Assembly: GCA_023485405.1 (NCBI GenBank) | Contig: JAMCZU010000025.1 | Coordinates: 1 to 33,023 of the forward strand | Source: Patescibacteria group bacterium | Lineage (GTDB): Bacteria; Patescibacteriota; UBA1384; UBA12157; JAENIV01 | Reading direction: 5' to 3' | DNA length: 33,023 nucleotides | Shown: piece by piece, positions 14,259 through 23,137 of the stretch | Numbering within the stretch: the stretch's first letter is position 1 | Layout of the letters: the number at the start of each line of letters is the position of its first letter | Position numbers and translations under genes: made by a program | Notes under the pieces: generated by a model | What the model saw: the letters and a program-made list of their open reading frames with translations, nothing else | Database searches by the model: none | What the model was told of the DNA's origin: nothing

Positions 14259-15037
14259 TTGTTGGCAATTGGAAAATGAATACCACTCTTTCTGACGCGG
14301 TAGTATTGGCAAATTCAGTTAAGCGGGCTGCCGAAGACTTAGATTCGGTGGAAATTGTTCTTTGCCCGCCTTTTGTGTGGTTGGTGCCTCTGGCCGAAAA
14401 TCTTGAAAATGCGCCTAAAAATCTTACATTAGGAGCTCAAAATATGTGGTTTGCCGATTCAGGGGCAATGACAGGTGAGATTTCGCCGATCATGATTAAA
14501 GATTTGGTCAAATATGTCATTTTAGGTCATAGTGAAAGACGCTCGCATTTTGGTGAATCCAATGCTTTAATTAACGATAAAATTCATGCCGCTTTTACTC
14601 ACGGCCTGACACCAATTGTTTGTGTTGGCGAACTTAAAAAATTACAAGAAGAAAAAAGAGGTCGGGGAAGACCAAATCGAACGGACACAAAATCCGATGT
14701 CAACCACCAATTGGAAGAAGCATTGAAAGGTGTTTCTAAAGAAAAAGCTGAAAAAATAATAGTGGCTTATGAACCAGTTTGGGCGATTGGTACGGGGCAT
14801 GCGGCCACCGGTGGTTATGCCGCCACTGTGATTGAAAAACTGCGTCAGGTTTTTGCTAAAAAATATAGTAAGTCGCTTTCGGAACGAGTCAGAATTTTAT
14901 ACGGTGGCTCGGTTGATTCAAAAAATGTCCAAGAATTTATGTATCAGCCAGAAATAGACGGCGTTTTAGCCGGTGGTTCGTCACTTAAAGCCAAAGAATT
15001 TATTGCTGTTTGTCGCGAAGCAGCTGGAAGGCAATAA
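14243..15037 (+). CDS. tpiA: Triosephosphate isomerase
   Basis: Interconverts dihydroxyacetone phosphate and glyceraldehyde-3-phosphate. TIM barrel with all catalytic residues: GNWKMN with K11, LGHSERR with H96, and AYEPVWAIGTG with E177, followed by the flexible loop 6; the phosphate-binding LYGGSV and GVLAGGSSL are present. The length of 264 aa is slightly above the usual 250 because of a basic insertion (RGRGRPNRTDTKSD) before helix 5. ATG 14243 follows SD AAAGGAG, which lies inside the preceding 89-aa gene. The stop TAA shares its last A with the ATG of fba (TAATG), so the two are coupled. Confidence 0.97.
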   Translation: MRRPLIVGNWKMNTTLSDAVVLANSVKRAAEDLDSVEIVLCPPFVWLVPLAENLENAPKNLTLGAQNMWFADSGAMTGEISPIMIKDLVKYVILGHSERRSHFGESNALINDKIHAAFTHGLTPIVCVGELKKLQEEKRGRGRPNRTDTKSDVNHQLEEALKGVSKEKAEKIIVAYEPVWAIGTGHAATGGYAATVIEKLRQVFAKKYSKSLSERVRILYGGSVDSKNVQEFMYQPEIDGVLAGGSSLKAKEFIAVCREAAGRQ

Positions 15038-15867
15038 TGTTAGTTACTTCTAAACAAATGATTCTTAGTGCTCAAAAAAATGGTTATGCCGTTGGTTGTT
15101 TTAATACCTCGGATCTAGAGCTTACCAAAGCCATTATTGCCGCGGCCGTAGCCCAACAGGCGCCAGTGATGGTGGCTACTTCAGAAAAAGCCATTCAATT
15201 TGGGGGAATAGCGGCGTTGGCGGCTTTAATTAAAGAGGAGGCAAAAAATGCCAGCGTGCCAGTAGCCTTACATTTGGATCACGGTAAAAGTATCCATATT
15301 GTGAAAGAATGTCTTGATGCTGGTTATACTTCAGTGATGTTTGATGGCTCAGAATTATTTTTAGATAAGAATACGCAAATGACGGCTGAGGCAGCAAAAC
15401 TTGCTCATGAAAGAAATGTGCCGTGTGAAGGTGAGTTGGGACATTTAGGCAAAGTAGGGGTAAGCTCTAATCAGTTAACTAACCCCGATGATGTTTTGGA
15501 ATTCGTTCAAAAAACTGAAGTTGATTTTTTAGCTCTTTCGATTGGTTCAAGTCATGGGGTTGGTAGTGATGAAAAATTGGAAATTGAACTTCTTAAAAAA
15601 ATTAATTCTCTGACGAAAATTCCTTTAGTTTTGCACGGCGGTTCGGGTGTGCCAGATGGTGATATTCAAAAAGCAATTAGTAGTGGTATTTGCAAAATTA
15701 ATATTGATACCGACATTCGTCATGAATTTACCAAAGACCTTCGAGAAATTTTAAAGGAACATCCAGACGAGCAAGATCCGCGGGAAATTTTGGCAGAAGT
15801 AATGCAAAAAGTCCAAACATTAGTGGAGAAAAAGATTAAATTATTTGGCTCCAATAATAAAACCTGA
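15037..15867 (+). CDS. fba: Class II fructose-bisphosphate aldolase
   Basis: Zinc-dependent aldolase splitting fructose-1,6-bisphosphate into the two triose phosphates. Start taken at ATG 15037, which overlaps the tpiA stop by one base; an in-frame start 27 nt upstream lies within tpiA and lacks an SD. Zinc and catalytic residues are in HLDHGKS (H79, D81, H82), the GELGHLGKVG segment gives a further metal-associated Glu, SSHGVG has the next zinc His, and LHGGSGVP contributes the third. NIDTDIRHEF binds substrate phosphate. At 276 aa it is the compact GatY/KbaY-like form, so a tagatose-bisphosphate specificity cannot be excluded, but the tpiA neighbour favours glycolysis. Confidence 0.93.
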   Translation: MLVTSKQMILSAQKNGYAVGCFNTSDLELTKAIIAAAVAQQAPVMVATSEKAIQFGGIAALAALIKEEAKNASVPVALHLDHGKSIHIVKECLDAGYTSVMFDGSELFLDKNTQMTAEAAKLAHERNVPCEGELGHLGKVGVSSNQLTNPDDVLEFVQKTEVDFLALSIGSSHGVGSDEKLEIELLKKINSLTKIPLVLHGGSGVPDGDIQKAISSGICKINIDTDIRHEFTKDLREILKEHPDEQDPREILAEVMQKVQTLVEKKIKLFGSNNKT

Positions 15868-15961
15868 TAATTTTCAATTTCAAATTTAAAATTTTAAATC
15901 AAATTCGAAAATTAGAATTTTAAAATTGAATTAAAATTTAAAATTAAAAATTAGAAATTTT
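15868..15961. repeat. AT-only spacer of short inverted AT repeats
   Basis: The 94 bp between fba and the sugar kinase are almost devoid of G/C and made of permuted AAATTTAAAATT-type words, including a perfect 16-bp palindrome at 15884-15899. No terminator or promoter can be named with confidence. A shorter stretch of the same kind is at 24571-24590. Confidence 0.5.
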
Positions 15962-16972
15962 ATGTCATATGATATTATAACAATTGGCGATGTAATGCGA
16001 GATATTTTTGTTTTTCCGGATATTGATGATATGGAAAAACCGGTTTCTGATGAAGAAATTGAAAGTGAAGAGCATTTTGAAAAATTTCTTGTTTTTGGTT
16101 TAGGCGATAAAATTGAAGTTTCCGATGTTTCTTTTTCAATTGGTGGTACGGCGGCCAATGTGGCGGCAGGTCTAAGTAAATCTGGTTTTAAAACTGGGCT
16201 TATTTCTGCGGTTGGTGGTGATAACATTGGTAGTGAGCTCGTTTTAGATCTTCGCTCCAAAAAAGTCGGAGTAGAAAATCTTAAAAATTATAAATTGCGT
16301 AAAAGTAGTTTTTCCGTGATCGTTTCTTACAAAGGTGAAAGAACAATTTTTGTTTATCATGCTTTTACACCTGAAGATTTTATTTTGCCCAAAGAAATTA
16401 ATGCTTCTTGGGTTTATCTTGGACCAATGGCTAAAGGTTTTGAGCGGGTTTACAATCAAGTGACTAATCAAGTCATTAAAAATAATTTGCGCGTTGCCAT
16501 TAATCCTGGCTCAATTCAAATTAATGCTGGTCTGGAATATTTTGGTGGCCTGAAAGAATTAATGGAAGTAATATTTTTGAATCGTGAAGAAGCCCAACTT
16601 TTGTCAGGTTTACCTGGTACACCTCAGGTTAAAGATATCGCTAAGGCAATTAATCTACGTGGGCCAAAAACAGTGGTGATTACTGATGGTAAAGAAGGCG
16701 CTTATGCGTATAGTGAAGAAAAGTTTTTGAAAGTGGGTATTTATCCGGGGCATCGCTTGGATGCGACGGGAGCAGGTGATGCTTTTGCTTCGGGTTTTTT
16801 ATCTGCCAAAATGAAAGAACTGTCTTTACAAGAATGTTTAAAATGGGGGGTAGTCAATTCTGCTTCCGTGGTGGGAAAAATTGGTGCCCAAGAAGGCTTA
16901 CTATCGTCAAATACTATCAAAAGAAAAGTAAAAGAATATCACTGGCCACAAGAAAGTCTGAGATTTTCCTGA
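15962..16972 (+). CDS. PfkB-family sugar kinase
   Basis: ATP-dependent ribokinase-fold kinase. PfkB signature 1 is in SIGGTAANVAAGLSKSG (about 58-74) and signature 2 is DATGAGDAF at 267-275, with catalytic Asp D273 and the anion hole GAGD. The substrate lid is expected in the first 60 residues, which here carry an unusually acidic insertion (KPVSDEEIESEEHFEKF). The length of 336 aa is normal. The substrate cannot be read from sequence: ribose, adenosine, fructose-6-phosphate and fructose-1-phosphate kinases share these motifs. Its place after tpiA and fba makes a phosphofructokinase-like role possible, since no PfkA is seen here. There is no SD before ATG 15962. Confidence 0.88.
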   Translation: MSYDIITIGDVMRDIFVFPDIDDMEKPVSDEEIESEEHFEKFLVFGLGDKIEVSDVSFSIGGTAANVAAGLSKSGFKTGLISAVGGDNIGSELVLDLRSKKVGVENLKNYKLRKSSFSVIVSYKGERTIFVYHAFTPEDFILPKEINASWVYLGPMAKGFERVYNQVTNQVIKNNLRVAINPGSIQINAGLEYFGGLKELMEVIFLNREEAQLLSGLPGTPQVKDIAKAINLRGPKTVVITDGKEGAYAYSEEKFLKVGIYPGHRLDATGAGDAFASGFLSAKMKELSLQECLKWGVVNSASVVGKIGAQEGLLSSNTIKRKVKEYHWPQESLRFS

Positions 16973-17065
16973 AAATTAGGTAGTTCTCTTGTATAAATAT
17001 TTCTAAAGCACTAAAATTAATATAGCGGATCTAATTTTTTATTTACCTACAATAGGGAGGGAACA

Positions 17066-20000
17066 TTGTTCAAGGGATTCTCTGATAAATTAAGCTATTT
17101 ATTTTCTAATAGAAAAAAACACTTAACTCTTTTTTTAGTTTTAATTTTTTCATTATTATTATCTACGACCTTAATTTTATCTCATCCACCACTTAAGAAA
17201 GTTCTTGGCAATTCAAGCTTTGCTTGGAATATTAATACTAATTCTGAATATACTTACGACGATACTAAAATCGAATTCTCTGGCGGGGTGGCGCAACTCA
17301 AAGCTAGCGGCACTCCTGGAGTGGATTGGATAGCAAATGACGGGCTAGGAAACAGTTGGGGTTATCGGAAAGCGATTACTGTTGATAATACCCAAACCGC
17401 CTCTATTCTAACTGATTACCAGACAGTTATGACTATTGATACCCAAGCTCTTGTTAGTGCTGGCAAGATGAGTAGTGATTGTAAGGATATCCGTTTCACA
17501 GATAATGATAAGATTACCCCGCTCAACTTTTGGCTTGAAAGCGGCTGTAATACGACCACTACTAGGGTCTGGATCAAGGTGCCTAGTATCCCGGCCAGTA
17601 GTACAGCCACTATTTATCTTTATTACGGTGACTCAAGTGCTACTTCGGCTAGCAATGGCAACAACACCTTTATTCTTTTTGATGATTTTAATGATAACAG
17701 CATTGATGTTACAAAATGGACTGTGGTTGATCCCGGCAATAAATTTTCCGAATCAGGCAGTAAACTAAATTTCATTTATGGTTCGGGAGCTGGAAATTGG
17801 AATGCTAGTATCTACTCGAATCAAAATTTTTCCAGAAGTGAGTTGTCTTTTGAATTTAATTACAAAAGAACCAGCGCTTACTCGCCTTACAATGCTTTTA
17901 TGTGGGGATGGAAAGACACAACAACTGGTGTAAGCTATGCTAATTTAGTTCATGGCGAATACAGCCAAGCTGACGCTGGCTGTACAGTTAACTGCACAAA
18001 TCCGAATTACGAAAAAGGTGCTGGCACTGGCAGTATAACTTGGCAACAAGCTCTTGATTATGTAGTTAGATTAAGATTAAAAAGTACTGCCGGTGTTTAT
18101 TATGATCAAAGTACCGACGGGGGAGTTACATGGACTACTGCTCAACAGACAAGTGCATACAACGACACACCTTTAAAAGTCGCTTGGATGCATTATTCCG
18201 GTGATGAAATAGTGGATAATGCCAAGGTACGTAAATGGACTGCAAATGAACCGGCTTTATCTGCCGGAAGCGAAACTATCTTTTATTCTACCACTAATCC
18301 CACTCTCACTCCCAACACTGGCCAAGGATACACAACAATTTCTGCTTTTACTCAAACCTTGGGAGCGGGCTCTTCGGGAGCGATTAAATATCAAGTCTCA
18401 CCTGACAATGGGGTAACTTGGTATTGGTGGAGTGGTGCTACTTGGGCAACGACCATCGCTGGTTATACTGAAGCAAACACTGCTAGTGACGTTAACACAA
18501 ATATTGGTAGTTTTTCAGCTGGTTCTAACCCAAAAACTTTCAAATGGAAAGCATACTTTAATTCTGATGGAAGTCAACAGCCAAAATTGGATAATTTAAA
18601 TATTACCTATGTTTGGGATACAGCCGATCCAGATAATCCAGCGACAGTTACAACTTTATCTCAACTTGGAGGCACCGCTCTTACAACCAATACTTGGTAT
18701 AATCATACGGCCCCATATTTTAGTTGGACAGAACCTACTGATAACGCTGGTGTGGGAGAAGTGGCTTCTGGCATTGCTGGCTATTATGTCTATTTTGGCA
18801 CAACCGCTACTGCTGATCCTCATACGACGGGAAGTTATCAGGTTAGTAGAACTTACACTGCTTCATCTCTTTTATCTGGTTCAACTTACTATTTAAGAAT
18901 TGAAACCAAAGACAATGCTGGCAACATTAAAAATATTGCTCCTGAAAATGCCTCTTTATTTATTTATAAATATGATGGCGATAATCCAAATTCGCCAGTT
19001 TATATCTCTGCTTCGCCTTCTGGTTACACTCGGACTAATTCTTTTACTTTTTCTTGGCCAACATCGGGGGGAAACATGGCTACTGACACTGGTGGCTCGG
19101 GGTTAGCAGGCTATAATTACAAAATTAATTCTGGGAGTTGGTCAGGAATAATCACAGGCGGTAGTATTGTGTTAACGGATATTGCTACCACTGGTGTTAA
19201 TGTTTTTTATTTTCGAGCGGTGGATAATGCTGGTGGTTATGATTTAACACCAGTGCAAACTAACTTTTACTATAACAATTCTTCGCCTACGACACCACAG
19301 AACTTAACTGTAACACCGACAGTTTCTGGTACTAATTCTTTTGCCTTTTCTTGGTCGTTACCCATATCTTATTCTGGTTCGATTGCCGGTTATTATTATT
19401 CTATTAATGCTTTGCCAACCCTGGTCAATGTTAGTTACACAACCGCTACTTCTTTGCCAGCCGATGCCTATGCTACTCAACAAGGAGTTAATACTTTCTA
19501 TATTGTGGCTAAAGACGAATCTGGCAACTACGATCTTGGTTCTTGCCAATCTATTCAAAATAATCCAACGACTGATTCCTGTACTAAGGTGGAGTTCACG
19601 GCTAATACTTCGGCACCAGGGATACCAACAACCGTACAAATCTTCGATATCTCTAATCGAGATACGAAAGAATATGCCATAACACTTAAATGGACAGCAC
19701 CTGTTAATCAAGGTGCCGGTTTTTCTGGTTACGAAGTTTATCGCTCGGCTACTGGTTCGGGTTATGAATCAATTGGTTCAACGACGGGTACCACATATGC
19801 CGATACTGGTCTTTCTTCGCATATCTACTATTATTATGTCAAATCTAAAGATAATGCTGGTCAGTATTCAGCTGCTTCCAGCGTGGTAAGCGTTACTCCA
19901 ACTGGTAAATATACTTCACCGCCTAAAATTGTAGCCACGCCAAAAATTACAATTTCAAGTTATTCAGCAGTTATTACTTGGCAGACTGATCGAGAAGGAT

Positions 20001-21151
20001 CTTCTTTTGTGGAATATGGTACAGGAGCTGCCAGTTTAGGTACTGTCAATGGTGGTGAAACTAAGGGTCAATTAGATCAAACAATGGATCATTCAGTTTC
20101 TTTAAAAGGACTTCAACCGAATACGACTTATTATTATCAAGCTGTTTGGGTGGATGTTGATGGTAATCGGGGAGCAAGTGATACTTTAAGTTTCTTAACC
20201 AAGCCTGCTCCCAAAGTAACCGATCTAGACAGTAAAACCAATATTACTTTGAATTCCATTCTGGTTAATTGGTCAACCACCGTTACGGCTTACTGTGTTT
20301 TGAATTATGGCGCAACTACTGATTATGGTGGTGTTTTAAAAGAATTTTCGGGGACTTACGCCAGCGCTCACTCTTTGAATTTAACTTCACTTGATCACTC
20401 GACTACTTATCACTTTCAGATTAGTTGTTTAGATAGTGAAAATAATGTTTTTACTTCCGATGACTACAAAGAAACGACTTTAACTATGCCGTTAATATCT
20501 GAATTTAGATTTGAAACTATTGATGCACCAACGACCACGGTCAAATTTTCTTGGAAAACCAATGTTCCTACTACCACAGTGGCAACTTATCAAGTCGGTA
20601 GTGATCCGCTTCAGTCACAATCCGCCGCTGATTACAAAACCGATCATGAAATTATCATTTCTAATTTAGAAGATAAAACTAGCTATGTTTTGCAAGCCAA
20701 AGGTGTTGATGAGCATGGCAATATGGCTGAATCAGAAAAAAGCACTTTTACCACTCCTGACGACACTCGTCCACCAAAATTAAATGGGATGACTATTGAA
20801 GTTCGTACTTCCGGTTTTGGTCAAGCTCAAAAAGCTCAAGTGGTTGTCGCTTGGCAAACAGACGAATCTTCGACTTCTCAAGTGGAATATTCTCAAGGTA
20901 TTTCCGGTCAAGATTATTCTTTTAAGAGTAAGGAAGATATTGCTTTAGCAACTAATCATGTGGTGATTGTCTCTGATTTAGAGCCTTCAAAAATTTATCA
21001 TTTAAGAGCTATCTCCAAAGATGCGGCTAAAAATGCCGGTATCTCTGAAGATACTACTGTTATTACCGGCAAAGTTCAAAAATCAGTGACCGATATTATT
21101 ATTAATTCCTTGAGTTCATCTTTAGGTTGGCTTTTTAGGGTTTTTCAATAA
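17066..21151 (+). CDS. Giant DUF2341/fibronectin type III surface protein (1361 aa)
   Basis: Start is TTG 17066, 4 nt after the SD GGGAGGG. Residues about 18-40 form a signal peptide or N-terminal anchor (basic flank, then LTLFLVLIFSLLL). WGYRKAITVDN near 98 opens a DUF2341 domain, which is followed from about 200 by a LamG/concanavalin-like region (FILFDDFNDNSIDVTKW). From about 540 to 1345 there are roughly eight fibronectin type III modules: early ones with the SGIAGYYVY pattern, later ones with the AVITWQTD..SSFVEYG pattern typical of phosphatase-type FN3. The C-terminus ends in an amphipathic or hydrophobic patch (LSSSLGWLFRVF). Most likely an extracellular adhesin or glycan-binding fibre. 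It is followed within 9 nt by an ABC ATPase gene in the same operon. Threonine- and serine-rich; few cysteines. Confidence 0.85.
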   Translation: MFKGFSDKLSYLFSNRKKHLTLFLVLIFSLLLSTTLILSHPPLKKVLGNSSFAWNINTNSEYTYDDTKIEFSGGVAQLKASGTPGVDWIANDGLGNSWGYRKAITVDNTQTASILTDYQTVMTIDTQALVSAGKMSSDCKDIRFTDNDKITPLNFWLESGCNTTTTRVWIKVPSIPASSTATIYLYYGDSSATSASNGNNTFILFDDFNDNSIDVTKWTVVDPGNKFSESGSKLNFIYGSGAGNWNASIYSNQNFSRSELSFEFNYKRTSAYSPYNAFMWGWKDTTTGVSYANLVHGEYSQADAGCTVNCTNPNYEKGAGTGSITWQQALDYVVRLRLKSTAGVYYDQSTDGGVTWTTAQQTSAYNDTPLKVAWMHYSGDEIVDNAKVRKWTANEPALSAGSETIFYSTTNPTLTPNTGQGYTTISAFTQTLGAGSSGAIKYQVSPDNGVTWYWWSGATWATTIAGYTEANTASDVNTNIGSFSAGSNPKTFKWKAYFNSDGSQQPKLDNLNITYVWDTADPDNPATVTTLSQLGGTALTTNTWYNHTAPYFSWTEPTDNAGVGEVASGIAGYYVYFGTTATADPHTTGSYQVSRTYTASSLLSGSTYYLRIETKDNAGNIKNIAPENASLFIYKYDGDNPNSPVYISASPSGYTRTNSFTFSWPTSGGNMATDTGGSGLAGYNYKINSGSWSGIITGGSIVLTDIATTGVNVFYFRAVDNAGGYDLTPVQTNFYYNNSSPTTPQNLTVTPTVSGTNSFAFSWSLPISYSGSIAGYYYSINALPTLVNVSYTTATSLPADAYATQQGVNTFYIVAKDESGNYDLGSCQSIQNNPTTDSCTKVEFTANTSAPGIPTTVQIFDISNRDTKEYAITLKWTAPVNQGAGFSGYEVYRSATGSGYESIGSTTGTTYADTGLSSHIYYYYVKSKDNAGQYSAASSVVSVTPTGKYTSPPKIVATPKITISSYSAVITWQTDREGSSFVEYGTGAASLGTVNGGETKGQLDQTMDHSVSLKGLQPNTTYYYQAVWVDVDGNRGASDTLSFLTKPAPKVTDLDSKTNITLNSILVNWSTTVTAYCVLNYGATTDYGGVLKEFSGTYASAHSLNLTSLDHSTTYHFQISCLDSENNVFTSDDYKETTLTMPLISEFRFETIDAPTTTVKFSWKTNVPTTTVATYQVGSDPLQSQSAADYKTDHEIIISNLEDKTSYVLQAKGVDEHGNMAESEKSTFTTPDDTRPPKLNGMTIEVRTSGFGQAQKAQVVVAWQTDESSTSQVEYSQGISGQDYSFKSKEDIALATNHVVIVSDLEPSKIYHLRAISKDAAKNAGISEDTTVITGKVQKSVTDIIINSLSSSLGWLFRVFQ

Positions 21152-21160
21152 AGGAGGGAA

Positions 21161-21895
21161 ATGGACGAAAGTACAAAGGTAATTACTGTCAAAGACGTTT
21201 ATAAATCTTATCAATTAAGTAAAAATGCTCCACTTATTCCTGTTTTAAATGGTGTTAATTTTGAAATTCATAAAAGAGATTTTGCCATTATTTATGGCTC
21301 CTCTGGCTCTGGTAAGTCAACTATTTTACATCACGTAGTTGGATTGGAAGTGCCTTCAAAAGGGAAAATATTTATTGATGATAAGGACATCACTGTTTTA
21401 AGTGATGAAGAAAGAGGTATTTTACGGGCTAAAAAAATCGGCATGGTCTATCAGGTTTGTTATTGGATAAAATCTTTATTAGTTTGGGAAAATGTGGCGA
21501 TGCCTTTGCTTATTATTGGTTATCCGCCTAAGGTAGCTAAAGATAAAGCTTTTTATGCTTTAGAACAGATTAGTATGGAAAAGTATAGCTATAAATATCC
21601 AGTCCAGCTGTCTGGTGGTGAGCAACAAAGAATTGGTTTAGCGCGAGCCATTATTAATGATCCGGAAATTGTCATTGCTGATGAACCAACTGGTAATTTG
21701 GACACAGTTTCGGCCAAGGGCATTATGGATTATCTGCAATTTATGAATAAGCGACAAGGTAGAACAATTGTAATGGTTACTCATAATTTATCTTATCTCG
21801 CATTAGCTAGTAGAACTATCGCGATGAAAGATGGCAAAGTTGTTTCGGCTGAAAGTCAAGAAATTCAAAATATGATTAAACAGAGGCAAATATGA
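21161..21895 (+). CDS. MacB/LolD-type ABC transporter ATPase
   Basis: Nucleotide-binding subunit of a type VII (MacB-like) ABC system, which uses ATP hydrolysis to drive periplasmic or extracytoplasmic motion. Walker A is GSSGSGKST at 46-54, the Q-loop Gln is in MVYQVCYW, the signature is LSGGEQQRIGLARAI, Walker B is IVIADEPTGNLD and the switch His is in VMVTHN. The length of 244 aa is normal. It has a strong SD (AAAGGAGGG) 2 nt after the FN3 stop region and overlaps the permease by 4 nt (ATGA). The residues after the Q-loop (CYWIKSLLVWENV) are unusual compared with the common F-N-L-L-P-x-L-T-V-x-E-N-V pattern. Confidence 0.93.
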   Translation: MDESTKVITVKDVYKSYQLSKNAPLIPVLNGVNFEIHKRDFAIIYGSSGSGKSTILHHVVGLEVPSKGKIFIDDKDITVLSDEERGILRAKKIGMVYQVCYWIKSLLVWENVAMPLLIIGYPPKVAKDKAFYALEQISMEKYSYKYPVQLSGGEQQRIGLARAIINDPEIVIADEPTGNLDTVSAKGIMDYLQFMNKRQGRTIVMVTHNLSYLALASRTIAMKDGKVVSAESQEIQNMIKQRQI

Positions 21896-23112
21896 CAAAA
21901 ATGAGAATGAAAAATAAGGTACTTTTTTTGCTTTCTTATCGTAGCCTCTGGTCGCATCGGTTAAGAGCAATTTTAACGATTACTGGTGTAACAATTGGTA
22001 TTGCTTCAATTATTTTTTTGGTTTCATTAGGTTATGGGTTAGAACAACTCGTAACTAATCAAATTGCTAATTTTAGTGCTTTTACGATTATTGAAACATC
22101 TTCTTCAAATGCTAGAATAGTCAAAATGGACCAAGAAGCAATTCAAAAAATTAGCGAATTTCCAAAAATTCAGTCAGTTGGTAGAGTGGCCAATCTTGCT
22201 GGTAGAATTAAAAAAGTGGAAAGTGACTCAACGGCTGAAACGGTTATCATTGCTGGTGATGCTAACTATTGGAAATTAGCGGAAATTAAGCCTGATGATG
22301 GTAATTTACCAAAAGAAAAAAATGAAATGATGATCAATAAATCGGTTTTGAATTTAATTAACGAAAATTCTAATGATGTTATTGGTAAAACACTAAAGTT
22401 AAGTGCTATTATTCCGGCTGAATTGCGACAGGGTGAAGAACAAGCAACGACTACTGTCGAAGATATCGAGTTAAAGGTTTCAGGATTGAGTAATGATGAG
22501 CAGTCCCCAATTGTTTATTTAGATGATAATTTATTACTTGATAATGGGATGGACAAATACTCATCTTTCAAGGTTCAAGTAGCAGAAAAAGATAGCAAGT
22601 CAATCGCAGAAACGCGTGCTTTTTTAGATAATTTTGGTTACAAAACCGATTATATTGGTGATACGATTTCAGAGATAAATCAGGTGTTTTCACTTTTTCG
22701 GGTAATCTTGGCTGCTTTTGGTTTAATTGCTTTGGTTGTGGCGGCTTTGGGAACTTTTAACACTTTAACCATTAGCCTTTTGGAAAGAACTCGAGAAGTT
22801 GGTTTAATGAAGGCATTGGGGATGCGGAACCGTGATATTTATAAACTATTTTTAGTAGAATCTTTAATTATTGGAATTTTTGGTGGGATCATTGGCTTAT
22901 TTGTAGGTGTAATATTAGGTCAGGTCATTAATTTGGTGGTGAGACTTTTAGCCGTAAAATCTCAAGTGGAAACAATTAGTCTTTTCTCAACACCATGGTT
23001 ATTTGCTGTGGGTGTTGCTTCGTTTTCAATCATCGTTGGTTTTTTAACCGGCTTATATCCAGCTAAACGAGCGGTGAAAATTAATGCGCTTGATGCATTA
23101 AAATATGAATAG
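21892..23112 (+). CDS. MacB/FtsX-type ABC transporter permease
   Basis: Four-helix membrane subunit paired with the preceding ATPase. It starts at the ATGA overlap. The N-terminal helix (about 22-50, LRAILTITGVTIGIASIIF) is followed by a MacB-type extracytoplasmic domain (about 55-260). Three C-terminal helices form the FtsX domain: FRVILAAFGLIALVVAALGTF near 265, SLIIGIFGGIIGLFVGVILG near 325 and WLFAVGVASFSIIVGFLTGLYPAKRA near 365, the last being the signature of the family. The length of 406 aa is typical. Neighbouring FN3 protein and shared operon suggest that it exports or tensions that protein, or a peptide, at the cell surface. Confidence 0.93.
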   Translation: MTKMRMKNKVLFLLSYRSLWSHRLRAILTITGVTIGIASIIFLVSLGYGLEQLVTNQIANFSAFTIIETSSSNARIVKMDQEAIQKISEFPKIQSVGRVANLAGRIKKVESDSTAETVIIAGDANYWKLAEIKPDDGNLPKEKNEMMINKSVLNLINENSNDVIGKTLKLSAIIPAELRQGEEQATTTVEDIELKVSGLSNDEQSPIVYLDDNLLLDNGMDKYSSFKVQVAEKDSKSIAETRAFLDNFGYKTDYIGDTISEINQVFSLFRVILAAFGLIALVVAALGTFNTLTISLLERTREVGLMKALGMRNRDIYKLFLVESLIIGIFGGIIGLFVGVILGQVINLVVRLLAVKSQVETISLFSTPWLFAVGVASFSIIVGFLTGLYPAKRAVKINALDALKYE

Positions 23113-23118
23113 TATAAT
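23090..23118 (+). promoter_or_regulatory. Promoter of gap
   Basis: TTGATG (23090-23095), exactly 17 nt, then TATAAT (23113-23118). The -35 and most of the spacer lie in the last codons of the permease gene. gap starts 20 nt after the -10 with SD AAAGGA between, so gap can be transcribed apart from the ABC operon. Confidence 0.65.
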
Positions 23119-23137
23119 CAATTCAGAAAGGAAATAA

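Noticed and set aside
18219-19682. Several plus-strand frames inside the FN3 gene
   Set aside because: They are hydrophobic frame-shifted shadows caused by repetitive Thr/Ser-rich coding sequence.
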